Part shown: piece by piece, positions 50,983 to 63,564 of the stretch | How positions within the stretch are numbered: position 1 is the stretch's first letter | Layout of the letters: each line of letters begins with the position of its first letter | Assembly: GCF_031877795.1 (NCBI RefSeq) | Contig: NC_133939.1 | Coordinates: 7,917,698-7,981,697, forward strand | Direction of reading: 5' to 3' | Source of the DNA: Strix aluco | Lineage: Eukaryota; Chordata; Aves; Strigiformes; Strigidae | Length of the DNA stretch: 64,000 nt | Notes under the pieces: generated by a model | Seen by the model: only the letters and a program-made list of their open reading frames with translations | Told to the model about the DNA's origin: nothing | Databases searched by the model: none | Translations under genes and position numbers: made by a program

Positions 50983-53900
50983 GTTTGTATCTTTCTATTA
51001 GCATAAAGTCAAATAACATTGTTTTATAACTTACGCTGAATAGAAACAACCTACTGTCATGCTCTTATCAATAAGTGTCTGGTTGGTCACAAAGGTGTTT
51101 AAGATAAGTTGAAATATTATCCTTAAACAACTTCTAAAGTTAGTGAACAGCCTAGGAGGAGATGGGAGTAATGATCAGATACTCTCTTCCTCTCTGAGTG
51201 TACACACTGCACAGTGTCGGCTGCCTTGTGATACCCCAGATCACAGTGCCTGTGAGCCTTAGACCTTGAGCAGACCAAAACAGGCAAGCCCCAAGGGAGT
51301 GGAAGGGTTGGGTTGAGCTGAGAGGATGATGTATGTACAGGTAGTTCTATTCCAGCTAGTCCTTTCCATTTTCATGATCGCGTTGGCATTACTAGAGGGT
51401 AGCACTAACACTAGATACCAGAGAGAGGTCTTGGTTCCTCAAGTGTTTGTTTCTTGAGAGGTTTTGCCGTGGATTGAGTAATGCCAGTGCGCTAACTGGA
51501 CAGTCAGCAGTCAGAAAATTTTTCATTCAGAGATACTTCTTTGGAGAAGTAAAAGAAAATGCTAAAAGGGAAAATACCCGCTAGGGACAGCCCTGAGCAG
51601 TCTGCGGTAGTTGACCCAGCATTGAGCGGAGGGGCTGGGCACAGACAGTCTTCAGAGGTCCCTTCCAACCTCAGTGATGCTGTAATTCTTGCTCATGGCT
51701 TTCCAAAAGGGGCACTGCTTCATTCTGAACCATAAGGCAGTGGCTGAATTTGAGTGGCCCAGAGACCATGGAAAAACTTTACAGGGCTTTATTTTATCAC
51801 TTCTTTAGACAAAATTTGGTGATGCCTTGCAAAGTCTCATCTGACCATATTTATCTGAGGTTGATGCATTAATTAATAAATGCTGAAGCCTTAGTCTTGT
51901 ACTGTGGATTATAAAGAAGCATGTCTTGATACCAAAGCATTTTATGTCTTTAAGAAAGCAGCAGGCAGGGGAAACCAGCTCTCCAGCCTTCAGCTCTGGA
52001 TTTTGTGCCTGGCAGAAAATTCTCCTGTGCCTGCAGTTCCCTCAGATTTCCTCATTAATTGTTGTTTGAGGCTCAGTTAAGATTCACATTTTGCTAAACT
52101 GCAGCTTCACTGGAGGAGCAGTTTTAAAGCCTAGGAGTTTTTTCCCTGGTGGAAATTGTTTGGAGACTTTGGTGTGTTTGTAAGTTGTTTGTTGGATCAG
52201 GTCCCTCTGGCCTGCAGTAAGCTGCAAGTAGCCTCCATCCTCTGAAAGAAGTAGATGGATAGCTTTTAATACATTATTCATGGATGACTTAGGCAAAGTT
52301 TCCAGAATCATAGTCCCTGATGCTAGTGGGAGGGTCAGGATTTGGTTCTGGTACTTGCTCAGAAGTACTCCCCCAAACTCCTCTGTGCTCCACAGGGCAG
52401 GTGGGCAGGCTCTAGAATGAGGTTGAACAGTCTGAAGTGTGTTAAAATGGTATTAAAGATGCAATTAAAGAGATAGTGGCAGTATGAACCAGGATAGCAT
52501 TGCCTCCTGATAAACATTACAGATGTACATTGGTTGATGTAATTGTTTCTGCCTTTTAGGAGTGTTTGAGGCCAGGTGGGTTGAGTATCTGTCTTGGCTT
52601 GTTTAGGTCACTGTTGAAGTAGAAGTAGGTTTCCCTCATAGCTAAAGGTTTCCACGGAAGTGACCTTCTGGTGAACACCCTCCCCTGACACAGCTGGCTT
52701 GTGTCCAAGGCCTGTGTCCACAGACTCCAGCATACCAATAAAACTTCTTGCTCTTCTGTAAGGAGACCCTCTCGAGGGCTGAGGGTGGTGTTTATGGAAC
52801 GTTGTAATGCAGTCTATGCAAGCCCTGGATTCAGTATCGGAGCAGCCAAGAAGTGCAATGGACTGTGCTCTGACTGCGGCACAGCTGAAGGGCATCAGCC
52901 GTGAAAAGCCATTTCATTGTTCCTACAGCCAGTCTCTGAGCCTGTCCCCATAACTGAAGCACCAGTTTGTTCCAGATCACAAGGGATGGATGCTGGAAAG
53001 GCCACTGTGCAATGTGCCCGAGGCAAATGCCATTAACCCCTACTGGTGTCCCTGGCTTGCGTTCCCACACCTGGGTTGCAGACTTCAACCTTTCTGTTCA
53101 CGCAGTCATCTCTGCTAGTGATTCTGCAGAGTTTTGGGCACTTGTAGCCTTCAGCTGGACAGGGTGAATATCAAAGGATTCGGGAATATTCAGTGTATTT
53201 ATGTACATTTTTTTTCCCAGTTTTGACCTCATGTATTTTCATGTTGGAAAAGTCATGGTTTTGTTGGAGGAAGGTGCCAAAAAGGTACTAAATCTGACAG
53301 GCTTAAAATGAAGTAAATATTTGTTCTGTGTAATCACATTAAGATATCAAATGAGCAATTAGTCAGTGTAAGGGAGGCTGGCGGAGCAGAACAGGGAGAA
53401 GTTTGTAAACAAGCAGCTCTTATCTTACTGGGCTCTTGGTGTTATTGGAGGTTATGAATTGCCAGTGGAAAATCTGATACCGAGTGCATCACAACCACCT
53501 GGAGACAAAGTGCTTCAAAGAACCAGCTACTCTGCCTGTACAGTCATTAAACACCCTTTTAAAATGCAAATTTAGGGCATAATAACACTTGGCTGAAGTT
53601 ACATGGGGAAATTATAACTCTCTACTCCATTGATGCAAGGTAGGGTATGGAGTTAAGGGTCTGTAGCGGCAACTACAGAGCTGCTTCTCAGCATGGACAC
53701 GTTTTTTTCAGAAACATCACCTTTCTGGGTTTTGTGTGTTTCTTTGGAAGGGCTCTAAGCAAGGTCCACTTGTCTTTGAGAATAAAGTTGCTGAGAAACT
53801 AGTCTTCAATGCCAGTGGTTACTGATCCTCCAACATTGCTTGTGCGAACACCCCAAAAAGATCAGGTTCTGGACCAGGCGAGCCCTTCTGCCCTGGCTGG

Positions 53901-54773
53901 GGATTCCGCAGTTCCCCACAGACCCTGGCTGCAGCTGCCCTGGGCTGTGGTCATGTGGCCTCAACACGAAGGCAGGGAAGTTGGTCCTGCTCCTCTAACT
54001 CAACGCCTCTGATCACATGAAAGGTTTCCTATCCAAATCTAGCCAGTAGGTATGGCGAAGCCGGGGTGCCGGGTTGATGGGCATGAACACCCTCTGTGCA
54101 GCAGCAGCAACTCGGCTCTGTGGCATTACGGCAGCATAGCCAGCTGTGCCCAGACAGAGTAGGGTGCTGGAGGAATGCTGTCCTATCTTAAGAGATGATG
54201 CCAGCAGAGGAAAATGCAATGAATCCCAAGGCATGTAACAAGCCGTGCCTGTTAAATGCACAGCAGTGGTTTTATTTCTGTAACGTGGGAGGTGTGCTGG
54301 CAGGCTGAAGTCAGCTTCGCTTTCCACTGTGGTTATTATACATTTTTCTCAGGCTGGTCAACCTCCAGGCTGCAAGAGAGGACGCTGGCTTGCTGTTACT
54401 TCCTAGTTCCTTAGTTTTCAGCCAGCCACATGGTAAATTAATTGTATATTGGTCTATCTCCTGATAAAGTGTTTGGAAAGAGGGAGAGGGAGAGAGATGC
54501 TGCAGGCCTCCATGCAGAGCAAATGCTAGGGTTGCTCTCTCAGCCTGCCAGCATATTGTAGTTTTAAAAAGTGGATTTTTAAAAGTGTATACCTCATGAA
54601 GTTAGACTAACAACTTCTTCCAGAGATTCTGGCTTGGTACTTACAGTTGTTAGGTGGAAAGCCAGGGACTAGCCAGGTTGTATTAGAAGTGCAGGTGTGT
54701 AACATTACATGTCTCTTCTAGCACCCAGAAACTATTTGTTAGCTCACAGGTTTTCACTCTGTTTTGCTTTCAG
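50983..54773 (+). other. ST6GAL1: ST6GAL1 intron after coding exon 1
   Basis: A phase 1 intron of 3791 bases with GT-AG ends. It contains the CR1 tail at 51584-51690 and an AT-rich ATTAATTAATAAATGC spot near 51867. Reading on through the donor gives 15 extra codons before a TAA at 51027-51029. Confidence 0.93.
51584..51690 (+). mobile_element. CR1 LINE 3' end
   Basis: A short copy of the CR1 3' tail. The hallmark AGGTCCCTTCCAACCTCAG at about 51656-51674 is followed by two diverged copies of the terminal ATTCTGTG-type repeat. Upstream it has the GAGCAGTCTGCGG and GACCCAGCATTGAGC segments of the family. It lies in the sense direction in the intron after coding exon 1. It is the clearest repeat in the window. 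Confidence 0.87.
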
Positions 54774-54871
54774 ACAGCCATGATGCTGTCTTGCGATTCA
54801 ATGCGGCTCCTATCAAGGGGTTTCAGGAAGATGTGGGGCAAAAGACAACAATTCGTCTTGTGAACTCCCAG
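54774..54871 (+). CDS. ST6GAL1: ST6GAL1 coding exon 2 of 5 (rest of sialylmotif L)
   Basis: Encodes residues 211-243. The acceptor is a T-rich tract ending in TTTCAG at 54773 and the donor is CAG|GTAGGT after 54871. The exon carries the second half of sialylmotif L, the part that in this family binds the CMP-sialic acid donor, including the Arg218-Phe-Asn220 segment and the following Ala-Pro. The entering phase is 1 and the leaving phase 0, so skipping this 98-base exon would break the frame. Residue 221 is Ala, where mammalian ST6GAL1 has Gly in the conserved Asn-Gly-Ala-Pro stretch, a conservative change at a normally invariant spot. Assignment is from recognised protein similarity together with exact phase agreement on both sides. 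Confidence 0.96.
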
Positions 54872-57800
54872 GTAGGTCTGACAAATGTGTGCCAAATGGG
54901 CCAAGCATGGCAGAGCTATGTACCTCCCCTGTGCTGCCTGGGAGCTGGGCGGCAAGCTGAAATAACAACATCCACGGGGCTTCTGGGTTCTTCTGCTGCT
55001 GGGAGGTCTTCAAAAATAGGCCTTTCCATCCAATTTCTCCTGTCCCTAGGAGATAGCCATAGGATGGGAATGTCTTGCCTCATAATGGGGGACAGTTGGT
55101 AGATCTGAGGTTACTGCAGTTAAACTAGCACATGCTAGTGAACCCGCAGTAGCCTGCTTGCGATTTACGGCAGGCACAAGCTAATTTGATTTTTGTCTTG
55201 GCTCGAAGTCTCTTTGTTAGTACAGGAAGGCCAGCTGTGAGCTTGCTGCTGTGCTTTGGGAGCGTGAGGCAGGAGCGACACCACAGCTCACCTAACGCTG
55301 CTCAGCAAACCAAGGTGTGCCAAGAGACAAGTTCTGCCTGCCCCAGAGATGGGTATGAAGAAAGACAGGAGTTTGTTTGGCTTTTCATAAAAGAACAATA
55401 CTTCTTTTCTGCCCAGTGATGTCAAAGACTCTGTAGATAACACATTAACCAGGGTTGTTAAATGACCAAAGACAACTGGCAAAGAACCCACCTCCTGGCA
55501 TGCAGCCAGGAGAGGGTAGGGACTCAGGTGGGTGAGTCAGAGGGCCCAGGACCTATTGCAGAGCACAGCAGAAAGTACCTATTAACACAAGGCATCACTT
55601 AACAAGTTAAATTCTCCTTGACTCTGAGAGCTGCTTCTGGGTATGAGGCTGTCTCTCTACTAATTTTCTTTGGACTTCAGTCAACTTTGAAGCAGACCCT
55701 CAGTGGTTAGGAACCATGTCAAGCAATATGTTAGCAGGGTTAGTAAGCCACCCATTCAGGAGCAGTGAGGCTACATCAGAGACTGTCACTGCTCTGCGTA
55801 CATCTTGGAGAGTGTTTGCATGCTGCTTCCATATAGCTGTTACCCTTCATGTTTGTCCATTTTGGGGAGAGAAGTTTTCAAGTGTAGACATGCAGAGAGA
55901 AGAGGAAATAGGCGTGGCACGTGCTGGTGCGATAATGGAGGGGGACAGTAAAATACCAAATAGGCCAAGAGCTGTTGGATGAAAGAGATGGTGCGGCGTT
56001 GCAGCATGAAGTACAAACACCTCCTCACCCAGGAAGAAGGGGAGGTGGCTGCAGGCACACAAAGACTGAGGGGGTAAAATGGGAGAGAGACGGGGGACTG
56101 AAGTGTAGCTTTTGTGCTCCAGAGCTGAAAAGGCAGTTTCCTTTCCTCACCCCAAAGCTAGTATTTATAGGCCTGGAAGTTTTCTCATCTGCTCCTGTGG
56201 GATGGGTCCAGGGTGCTGCTGTGTCACAAGGTTTGAAGTTTCTCAAAGCAGCAGCAGGAGCTTGGCCATTCTCTTCAAAGGCAAGATGTGGCGCTAGCGT
56301 AACCAGTTTCCCTAGTTCATTTTGTGTGTCTTCTGAACTATGTTCTTCTTGTGTGAATGCTGTTGCTACGTCTCTCTGCTCTCGGGTCTCGCCTTCTCCC
56401 CTTTCTCCTGTGCTCTGTTCTGCTGCTTGCTGCATCTCAATTCGCCAGAATTAAACCACCAGTCAGATGTGGGACAGTTAGTCCTTTCTGAACCAGTCTG
56501 GTTTTAGCAGACATATCTGGCTGCTGACATCCTTCTTCCTCTGCCCTTGTTTGACCTCTCCATTTTTTTATCTTTCCCTTCTGTGCATATTTTTATGATG
56601 TCAGATAGGTGTTATCACTTCAGAAAACTTTCTCTGGAGGATGTGCTTATTGCCAAATTTACTGTGATACGAAGTCATTTACCAGCAAAAACATATGTGA
56701 CCTGTGTGATACCAGGGTTATCTGCAGAGGGGGGATTGGACGGCTGTTAATAGAGCAGTAATAGCTTTCCATGTGGATGCTCTAATTTTTGACCAAGTGT
56801 AGCTATAGCCATGTCATTGTAGTGCTTCTGTTCTCCATGCAGATCAGCCTGCAGCCATGGGTGATGTTTTTCATCTGCCACCATCACCTCTGAATGGAGA
56901 CACCAGCTTAGAAAACTTCAATTACAGGGAAGCAAAATTGTTGCAGGTTTTAGGCTAAAATTAACTCAAAATGCAGCATTGATCTAGCTGCTGAACAGGA
57001 CAAAAGATGTTCTCCATGTGAATAGTGCAGGAGTCTCTCTTCTGAGGTTTCTAAGCTGAACAGCTCTGTTATCTTCAGGGATCACTGGATTTGGAGCCTG
57101 GTTTTCCTCTGTGTTTTTATTTGAACTTTTAATGCTTCAGTGCTGTTCTAGTCATGGCGACATCATTTTAACCTTCTTGTTCGTGGGGTTGCCTGATTGC
57201 ATTCTGTTCTCAGCTTGCTGCTGGAGCCGCACCTTGCCTTGCAGAGAGCTCTTGTAGGCATCAGGTACTGGTTGGACAAGCTGCAATTTGTTCTTGTTCT
57301 GGGTTTGGCTTTTCTTATAAGTGGTCACTGGGAACAGGGGTAGAACTGTGGCTTGGATGCTCTAATTTTGGCTCTTACTATTGATCAATCTTGTGTCCAT
57401 TCCCAAAATGAAGGAAATGGGATCTCCTGAATCCAATCTGTCAAAACTAGTCTGTATTGAGTAGTATCCCTTTGGCATATGTGGCCAGTGGCCCTAAGTT
57501 TCTTAATAATTATTTTAAGATATTTTTCTGCAATTTGCTGACCAGTCTCTAGCACATATCTGGGGGCAGATGCTTTTAACAGTAGAGTGGGGTATCTTGT
57601 ACACCTTTGTGCGTAGGGAGAGATTAATAGACTGATACTGGTGGGAGGAGGAAACTTTGGGATCCTCAGATCTGAGGATAGACTTGTAGGTCCACAAGCT
57701 TGGTAGTTGTTCTAAATAAAGAAATTCTTTAACATTGCCTTGCTTATTTTCTTAGACCTTCACTGGTTCATCAGTACTGCTTTCTTTAATGGCATATTTT

Positions 57801-60069
57801 CTTGTAGTTGTACGTGAGGCATCAATTTGCTCTGGGAAAGCAGTCACATCTTGCGACAATAAGGGCTGAAGAGTGTGCAGGGGGAGTGCTAGTGTCACTC
57901 TGTAGGACACAATTCCTTTCTGCAGAGCTGACCAAGGACCAGAGTACATTGTTCCTCCCAGCCCTTGTTTGCAGTTCTCCTTGGCTGGCTGCTCACTGCC
58001 ACGGAAAGCACTCTCTGCTTTGGCTGCATTTGCTGTTATTGGCACTAAGGAGTCTGCAGGGAGGAAGAGAAAGGAGATGGCGATCGGTGGAATGCAGTAA
58101 GAGTGTGATGGGAAAGGGAAGTATGTTTAGATTACAGGGCATTGACTGTGGTAGCTGGAGAGAAGGAACTTGTTTTGATACAGTCAGTAAACGTTATCAG
58201 GAGATTAGGGGCTGTATTAGCAAGATACTTGCTAAACAGTAAATTGGCTAAAGAATAAATTAATTAGAAAATCAATAGATCAGTTAACTAATTAGGATCA
58301 AAAAGCTGGGCAAGACAAATAAGTCATTTAGCAATTTAAATTAATTTAACTACTTAGAAAGAATCAGTTGCTATTAAGCAAAAGTAATAAGCACTAAAGA
58401 TATAAGGGGAGCCAGATTCCTCCAGCAAAAGGTCAAGTGACCAACAGATAACTAGTAGTGCCAAGAGTCAGCTCTGTGGTGTGGGGAAGGAAACGGCACC
58501 TTGGGGCTGTGGAGGTGTTCCCCACCTGGTTTCTTACCCCTTTACTTCTGTGCCTGTCCCAGCTCTCTAAGGGTTTGTGTGCCTCTGCCGACTCGCATGG
58601 CTTTGCTTGGCTGACCTTTGCTTTCTCTGATGCTGTTTCTCTCGAGTCCTCCTTTCTCATGTCTCACATCAGAAAAGTTCCTGAAATGAAGATAAAGCGC
58701 CTGTGTTCCTTGTCCTATTCCTGCCCTGTTGCAGTGCTCCATCCCACTCGTACGTGGCTAAGGGGATGGCTGGTGCCAGCTGCTGTGCCCTCTCCTTGCC
58801 TCTGCCTCTGGTGTCCGCAGACGGGAGGCAGAAGTTCACACCTGCAGCGTTGTATGTTCCAGCTAACCAGTGGCCTAGATACTTTAGCTACTGTAAGGAA
58901 ATGAAACCAGGCAGTACGCATGGTCAAGGCCAAAGCCTAATCCTGCAAAGTTAAGAACAGATGCAAGGAAACTCTTTTTACTTTTGGAATAATTTGCATC
59001 TGGGCTGGCCAGAGCGTCCTTGTGTCTGGTTATGGGGACAGCCAGGAAGGCAGCCTGCTGCTGGGGGCAACTGTGATACTCAAGGATAAATTGGCTAGCT
59101 CTTAATTAGATCTGTGGAGAAAATCAGGACAATTGGGAGCTGATTTTTATGATGATGCTTTTCTTCAGCAGATGTTTACAAGCTGTGCCTGTATGGGTTA
59201 TGCCTTTGAGTGGGGAGGACAGGAGATCAGTCTGTCTTGTTTGATTCTCACTGTTTGCTTTTTGCCGCAGACCTGGGTTACCCTCGGGTGTCATGATCTG
59301 TGGTGGTTGCGTCCAGACGGTGGAGGGCAACTTCTCTGTTTGAACCACCTGATTCTGTTCTTTTGGGAGAGTGTCTGGTGGAGCAGTCTCTCTCTGCCGC
59401 TACTGTCTCTAGCCTGTGCGTTTTGCTGTTGTGGTGCTTTCCTTCTCACTGCTGCTCTCGGGAGATTCCAACCTCCCTTGCCCGAGTTGTACCACCCTGA
59501 CCCAGCCAGGTGAGGTGGGGCTCAGTGCAAGGCAGGGTCAGCTGGGGGTGCCATGGCCTCTTGTCTCTTGCACCAGTGGTCTCACAGCAAGTTGGCCCAA
59601 CACTGAGCCCTGGCTGCCTGAGTTCATGCTGCTTGGGAGAAACAACTCACATGCAGACTTTTTTTGTTTCAAATGAAGGTTCTTGATAAAGCCAACAGTG
59701 TGTTTGCGTTAGGCTCTTCCTGTCCTGGCAACTGGTGGGAGAAACTGATGTTCCTGCCTGCTTCTGGTAGCTGTAGTGATGGTATCCATCACGGAGGCTG
59801 GCTCACTCTGTGAGTCCCGGCCTTACTTTATTATTGAAGATGGATAGAGAAAACCTTATAAAGCGTAATGGCAGTTTTTCTTATGGCTCTCCACTAAATC
59901 CTATGCTGCTAGATAGGACTGGAGTGGGCATTGGAGGGGCATCTCTGGAGCTGTGTCCTTGCCCGCATGCAGTGGGGTGGCTGTGGCTGTATTCAGGTAT
60001 GCTTTACTGCTTGGCTGCCTGCTAATTCTGACAGTATACTGTATATTATTGTATTTGTTGTTATTCAAG
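54872..60069 (+). other. ST6GAL1: ST6GAL1 intron after coding exon 2
   Basis: A phase 0 intron of 5198 bases. Mostly featureless, apart from an AT-rich block with repeated TAATTA-type sites at about 58235-58400. No coding or RNA gene is recognised inside. Confidence 0.93.
58235..58400. promoter_or_regulatory. AT-rich block with clustered homeodomain-type sites
   Basis: About 165 bases with repeated TTAATTA, GTTAACTAATTAG and AAATTAATTTAAC motifs, suited to homeodomain or HNF1-like factors. A possible intronic enhancer, unproven. Confidence 0.3.
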
Positions 60070-60171
60070 CTTGTAACTGTTGAGGAGCAGCAGTTCCTGA
60101 GGGAAGCACTATATAACACTGGAATCTTAATTGTCTGGGATCCAGCACCGTATCATGCAGAAATTCATGAG
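60070..60171 (+). CDS. ST6GAL1: ST6GAL1 coding exon 3 of 5 (catalytic domain between motifs L and S)
   Basis: Encodes residues 244-277 of the catalytic domain, a stretch rich in aromatic and hydrophobic residues that includes the Ile-Val-Trp-Asp-Pro segment typical of ST6GAL1. The acceptor is TTATTCAAG ending at 60069. The donor GAG|GTAAGG after 60171 is close to consensus. The exon is exactly 102 bases, phase 0 to phase 0, so its loss would delete 34 residues without shifting the frame. The preceding intron of about 5.2 kb is the longest within the coding part of the gene. Confidence 0.96.
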
Positions 60172-61424
60172 GTAAGGCTGAGTTTTCTGTAAATAAAATC
60201 AGATTCACATGCTTCGAAGTGCATCTGTTAACCCACTTCCTCCTAATGTGGACAATCACTCATTTTAAGGCCATTCTTCTTTACCTCTTTGTTATCGTGG
60301 ATATATCCGTATGTACTGCAGAGAGTATCCCATGCATGGGTGCTCCTAGGGAAACACTTGCCTGTTCCTGATCCCTGTGAAGGGCCTCAGGCCAAGTGTA
60401 ACGGGTCACCACTTTTACTTTCCCATGGGCTGATGCTGCAGGGAAGAAATCACCACTGGCTGCAGCAGTTGTCATCTCATCAGAGGATAATCTCTACCTG
60501 ACAGTTGCTCTAAGATTTGCTGAGGATTGATGCTTGGATATTTCATGTCAGACATGAGATATACTTGATGCATTATGAACAGATTGGGAAACCCTCTGAA
60601 GATCTTAGCAAATGTCTCCTCTCTGTCAGCTAGACTTTAACTTGTGGGTGTTGCAATCCCTCTAGCATTTGCTTTTCATTTGAGTACAAAGGGGCGTTAT
60701 TTGATAAGTGATGAGCTTTGGAGGCTCACAGTGAAAGCAGGTAGGAGTGAATAGTCCATTCCTTACTGTTATTTTAAGATCTGTCTGTAACTGAGAGGTC
60801 TTTGCATTCCTTTCTCTGGACTGCATTTCCTATTTTCTCACTGATGTTTATTCTTGTGTCTAGTCCCACACCTCCAGGAGACATGAGGGTGTATGTACAG
60901 CATGTTTAAGTGTCAGTAAAACCAGGATGGGATATTTTTAGCGTAGGAAAAAAATCTCAAAATGACTTTAAGAAAACATAAACCCTTCCTAATTATTTTT
61001 ACTGAAAAGAGAAGTTTTAGGATGCAAATCAGCTCAGCCTGGTTTAGGAGGTTTAGGAGATACTTGCCTGCAGAATAGGGTGCTTTGTACTCCAGTTTGG
61101 AGAAGGGTCGGGGCCTGTAACATTTAAGGCAGAGTTCTCAACATCATCTACTATTGGGAGGTGCAGAATGAAATTATACAAGATGCTGAACTCATTTAAT
61201 GGTCCTTCACTGAGATTTGGGTTTTCCCTGCTCTGTTCACTGAGTCAAGTCACCACAGTGACTTGGGCAGATGAGGTGGTAGGGGACAGTGAGTGAGCGT
61301 GTATAGGTATAGCAGGACCTTTTCCCCCTGGCAGCAGCAGGTTCACTCATCCTCATTTCCTATGGTTACAGGAAAGAGTGGACTAGAAATAAAGAGAGTC
61401 TGACTTGTTGTTTCTGTTTTGCAG
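60172..61424 (+). other. ST6GAL1: ST6GAL1 intron after coding exon 3
   Basis: A phase 0 intron of 1253 bases with GTAAGG and TTTTGCAG ends. I see no repeat or gene inside. Confidence 0.94.
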
Positions 61425-61599
61425 TGGTACAGAAAACCAGACTACAACTTTTTTGAAAGCTATAAGTCGTATCGTAGTATACACCCAGAGCAACCCTTCT
61501 ATATCCTGAATCCAAAAATGCAGTGGCAACTCTGGGATATTCTGCAGGAGAATTCCTTGGAGCATATTCAGCCTAATCCACCATCGTCAGGAATGCTTG
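61425..61599 (+). CDS. ST6GAL1: ST6GAL1 coding exon 4 of 5 (catalytic domain, start of sialylmotif S)
   Basis: Encodes residues 278-335 plus the first base of Gly336. The acceptor is a strong pyrimidine tract ending in TTTTGCAG at 61424 and the donor is CTTG|GTAAGA after 61599. The exon carries the Asp-Tyr-Asn-Phe-Phe and Gln-Pro-Phe-Tyr-Ile-Leu segments of the ST6GAL1 catalytic fold and ends in the Pro-Pro-Ser-Ser-Gly-Met-Leu start of sialylmotif S. In this family motif S contacts both donor and acceptor substrates. The intron therefore splits motif S, in phase 1. Reading through the donor would add only a few residues before a stop at 61617-61619. Confidence 0.96.
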
Positions 61600-63564
61600 G
61601 TAAGATAACTGTCCTTTAAACTTCTCGTTCATTTTGCAGTCAGGAACTCTCAAGGATGCCATTTCAAAGACAGCTACAGATTTATGGCGCTTACCAGAGT
61701 TGCTTTTCATTGTTTGTCTTATGCTGAAATTTAAGCTTCCTGTCTTTAAAGTAGCAACTTAGTTGTGTTAGAGTAAGCAGTTTGCAGCACCCCTCTGAAA
61801 CAGTAGTTACAAACATGGCCTGGTTTCATGTGGAAACAGGAGAGCAGATTGCAACATCAAGATGATCTCTAGCATTTCTAGCTTCTAGCACCAGAGCAGT
61901 TCCCACAGGGTGCAAGAGGAGGGATATGGCTCCTGTGGGCTCAGATCTTGTCAGGGAAATAAATCTCATTACTGCAGATGAAATCTAAGTGCTTGCCTGT
62001 TTATGCTTTCCATATATAAATATGGAAATATACACATATATATGTATATATGGAAAAATATATATAGCTAAAGACTTAGTTCACTAAGTTCAGTGATATT
62101 CCCCCTTATTCAGCATGCTAACGTCTTGTTTTGTCAGCGTGCTAAATCCAGCCTCTTGGCGAAGGGGCTCATTTTACATTCTGCTGTTGCAAAAGTTTTC
62201 CTTCTTATTGGAGAGCAGATCTCATGACCAGCAGAATGAAAAGGAGTGAACTTCTCAGGAAGTTCACAAGTATTTGAAATCACAGCGTAGACGTATGGTC
62301 TTGTTTGCCAAGTGGATGTCCAACTGCTGTGCTTCAGCCGCTCCTCTGCTCCCGTGTCTGCTCCCATTGCTGCTGGGGCACAGACACCCTTCTACCTCTG
62401 TGTAAAAAGAGTTACTTCTGATTTTTGCCCGTCAAATGTCTAGTTTTCTTCCACAGCCTTGCTCTTGCCCAGCACCTATTACATCATCGCTGGGATATGT
62501 GCAGAACAACAGTGTAACAGCATAGTCAATGACTTCAGCAGCAAAATTGTTGTTAACTGGAGTTAGGGGCTTGAGGGTAGGCACTGGCCCACATCAGACA
62601 GCAAATTCCTCTGTGGCTTAGCTTTGGGCCAAGTTACCTGCTTTGTAAAACAAGTCACCTCGCCAGACTCGGGGGCACAAATGAGTTCCAGCTTGCAGCT
62701 CTGGGTTTCCTGGAAGGTGTAAGCCTGAAGGAAAATTGTCATTTGAAAAGGTGGATGAAAATGTGTTTAAAATGCACCTTAGTTAAACAAGTGGTTTCAT
62801 GGATGGGTTCTTCTAATGTCTTGTAAACTGTGTTCCTCTGATCATTCATGGCCCCTGATGTCTCAGATACTGCATGAATTTTCTGTGATATTATACATTA
62901 GTTCCATTTCCCTAGTATATTCTTGCTATTTCTTGTGCTTGGAAGAAAAGTAGCCAATAACTATGGCTTAGTTCTGATCTGGCCAGAAAGTTGGCAGGTC
63001 TGTGCCCAGCACTGGCGTGAATGTCCTGAAGTGGTTCATTGCCTGTCAGAGGACACAGGAGGGCAGCACTACCCTGCTGCGGGGCGGCTGGGGAGCCCCC
63101 AGCCCAGAGGCTGCTCTGTCTCGGTGGGCCACCTCCAAACACCATCCCTTTCATATCCTTTGTTTTCACAAGAGGCAGGTGGGGAAAAGGTGAAGGTCTC
63201 ATCACAGCTTACCCAAGCAGGTTTGAGATGGGCTGTTTGGATCAGCTAATTGTAGTGCGTGGTTGGCAGACACCCAAGTTTCCACAAAGGTCACGGAGAA
63301 CGGTAGCACTCTTAAAAATTGGCCTTTTGGCGTGGCTGTCGCTGTAAACAGTCTGCTGTAAAGCTGATCATACGCTTTGCAAGAGAGGGCTTCAGGAAAC
63401 AGCCGTGCCTGGCCAGACTTGTTTTTTCCCCCTCTCATCTGAATATTCTAAAAGGAAACCCTTCCCCTTGGAGCTGGATGCTCCTTGCTGACCGCCTGTC
63501 TTGCTGGAACGTTTAATCAGTTCTCTGGTTTGACACAGGATATCTGCTTTCTTTCCCTCCCTAG
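61600..63564 (+). other. ST6GAL1: ST6GAL1 intron after coding exon 4
   Basis: A phase 1 intron of 1965 bases with GTAAGA and CCCTAG ends. It contains an AT-dinucleotide microsatellite near 62011-62066 and nothing else that I recognise. Confidence 0.94.
62011..62066. repeat. AT-rich dinucleotide microsatellite
   Basis: Imperfect AT/TATG repeats with internal self-complementary pieces such as CCATATATAAATATGG. Likely variable in length between individuals. Confidence 0.8.
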
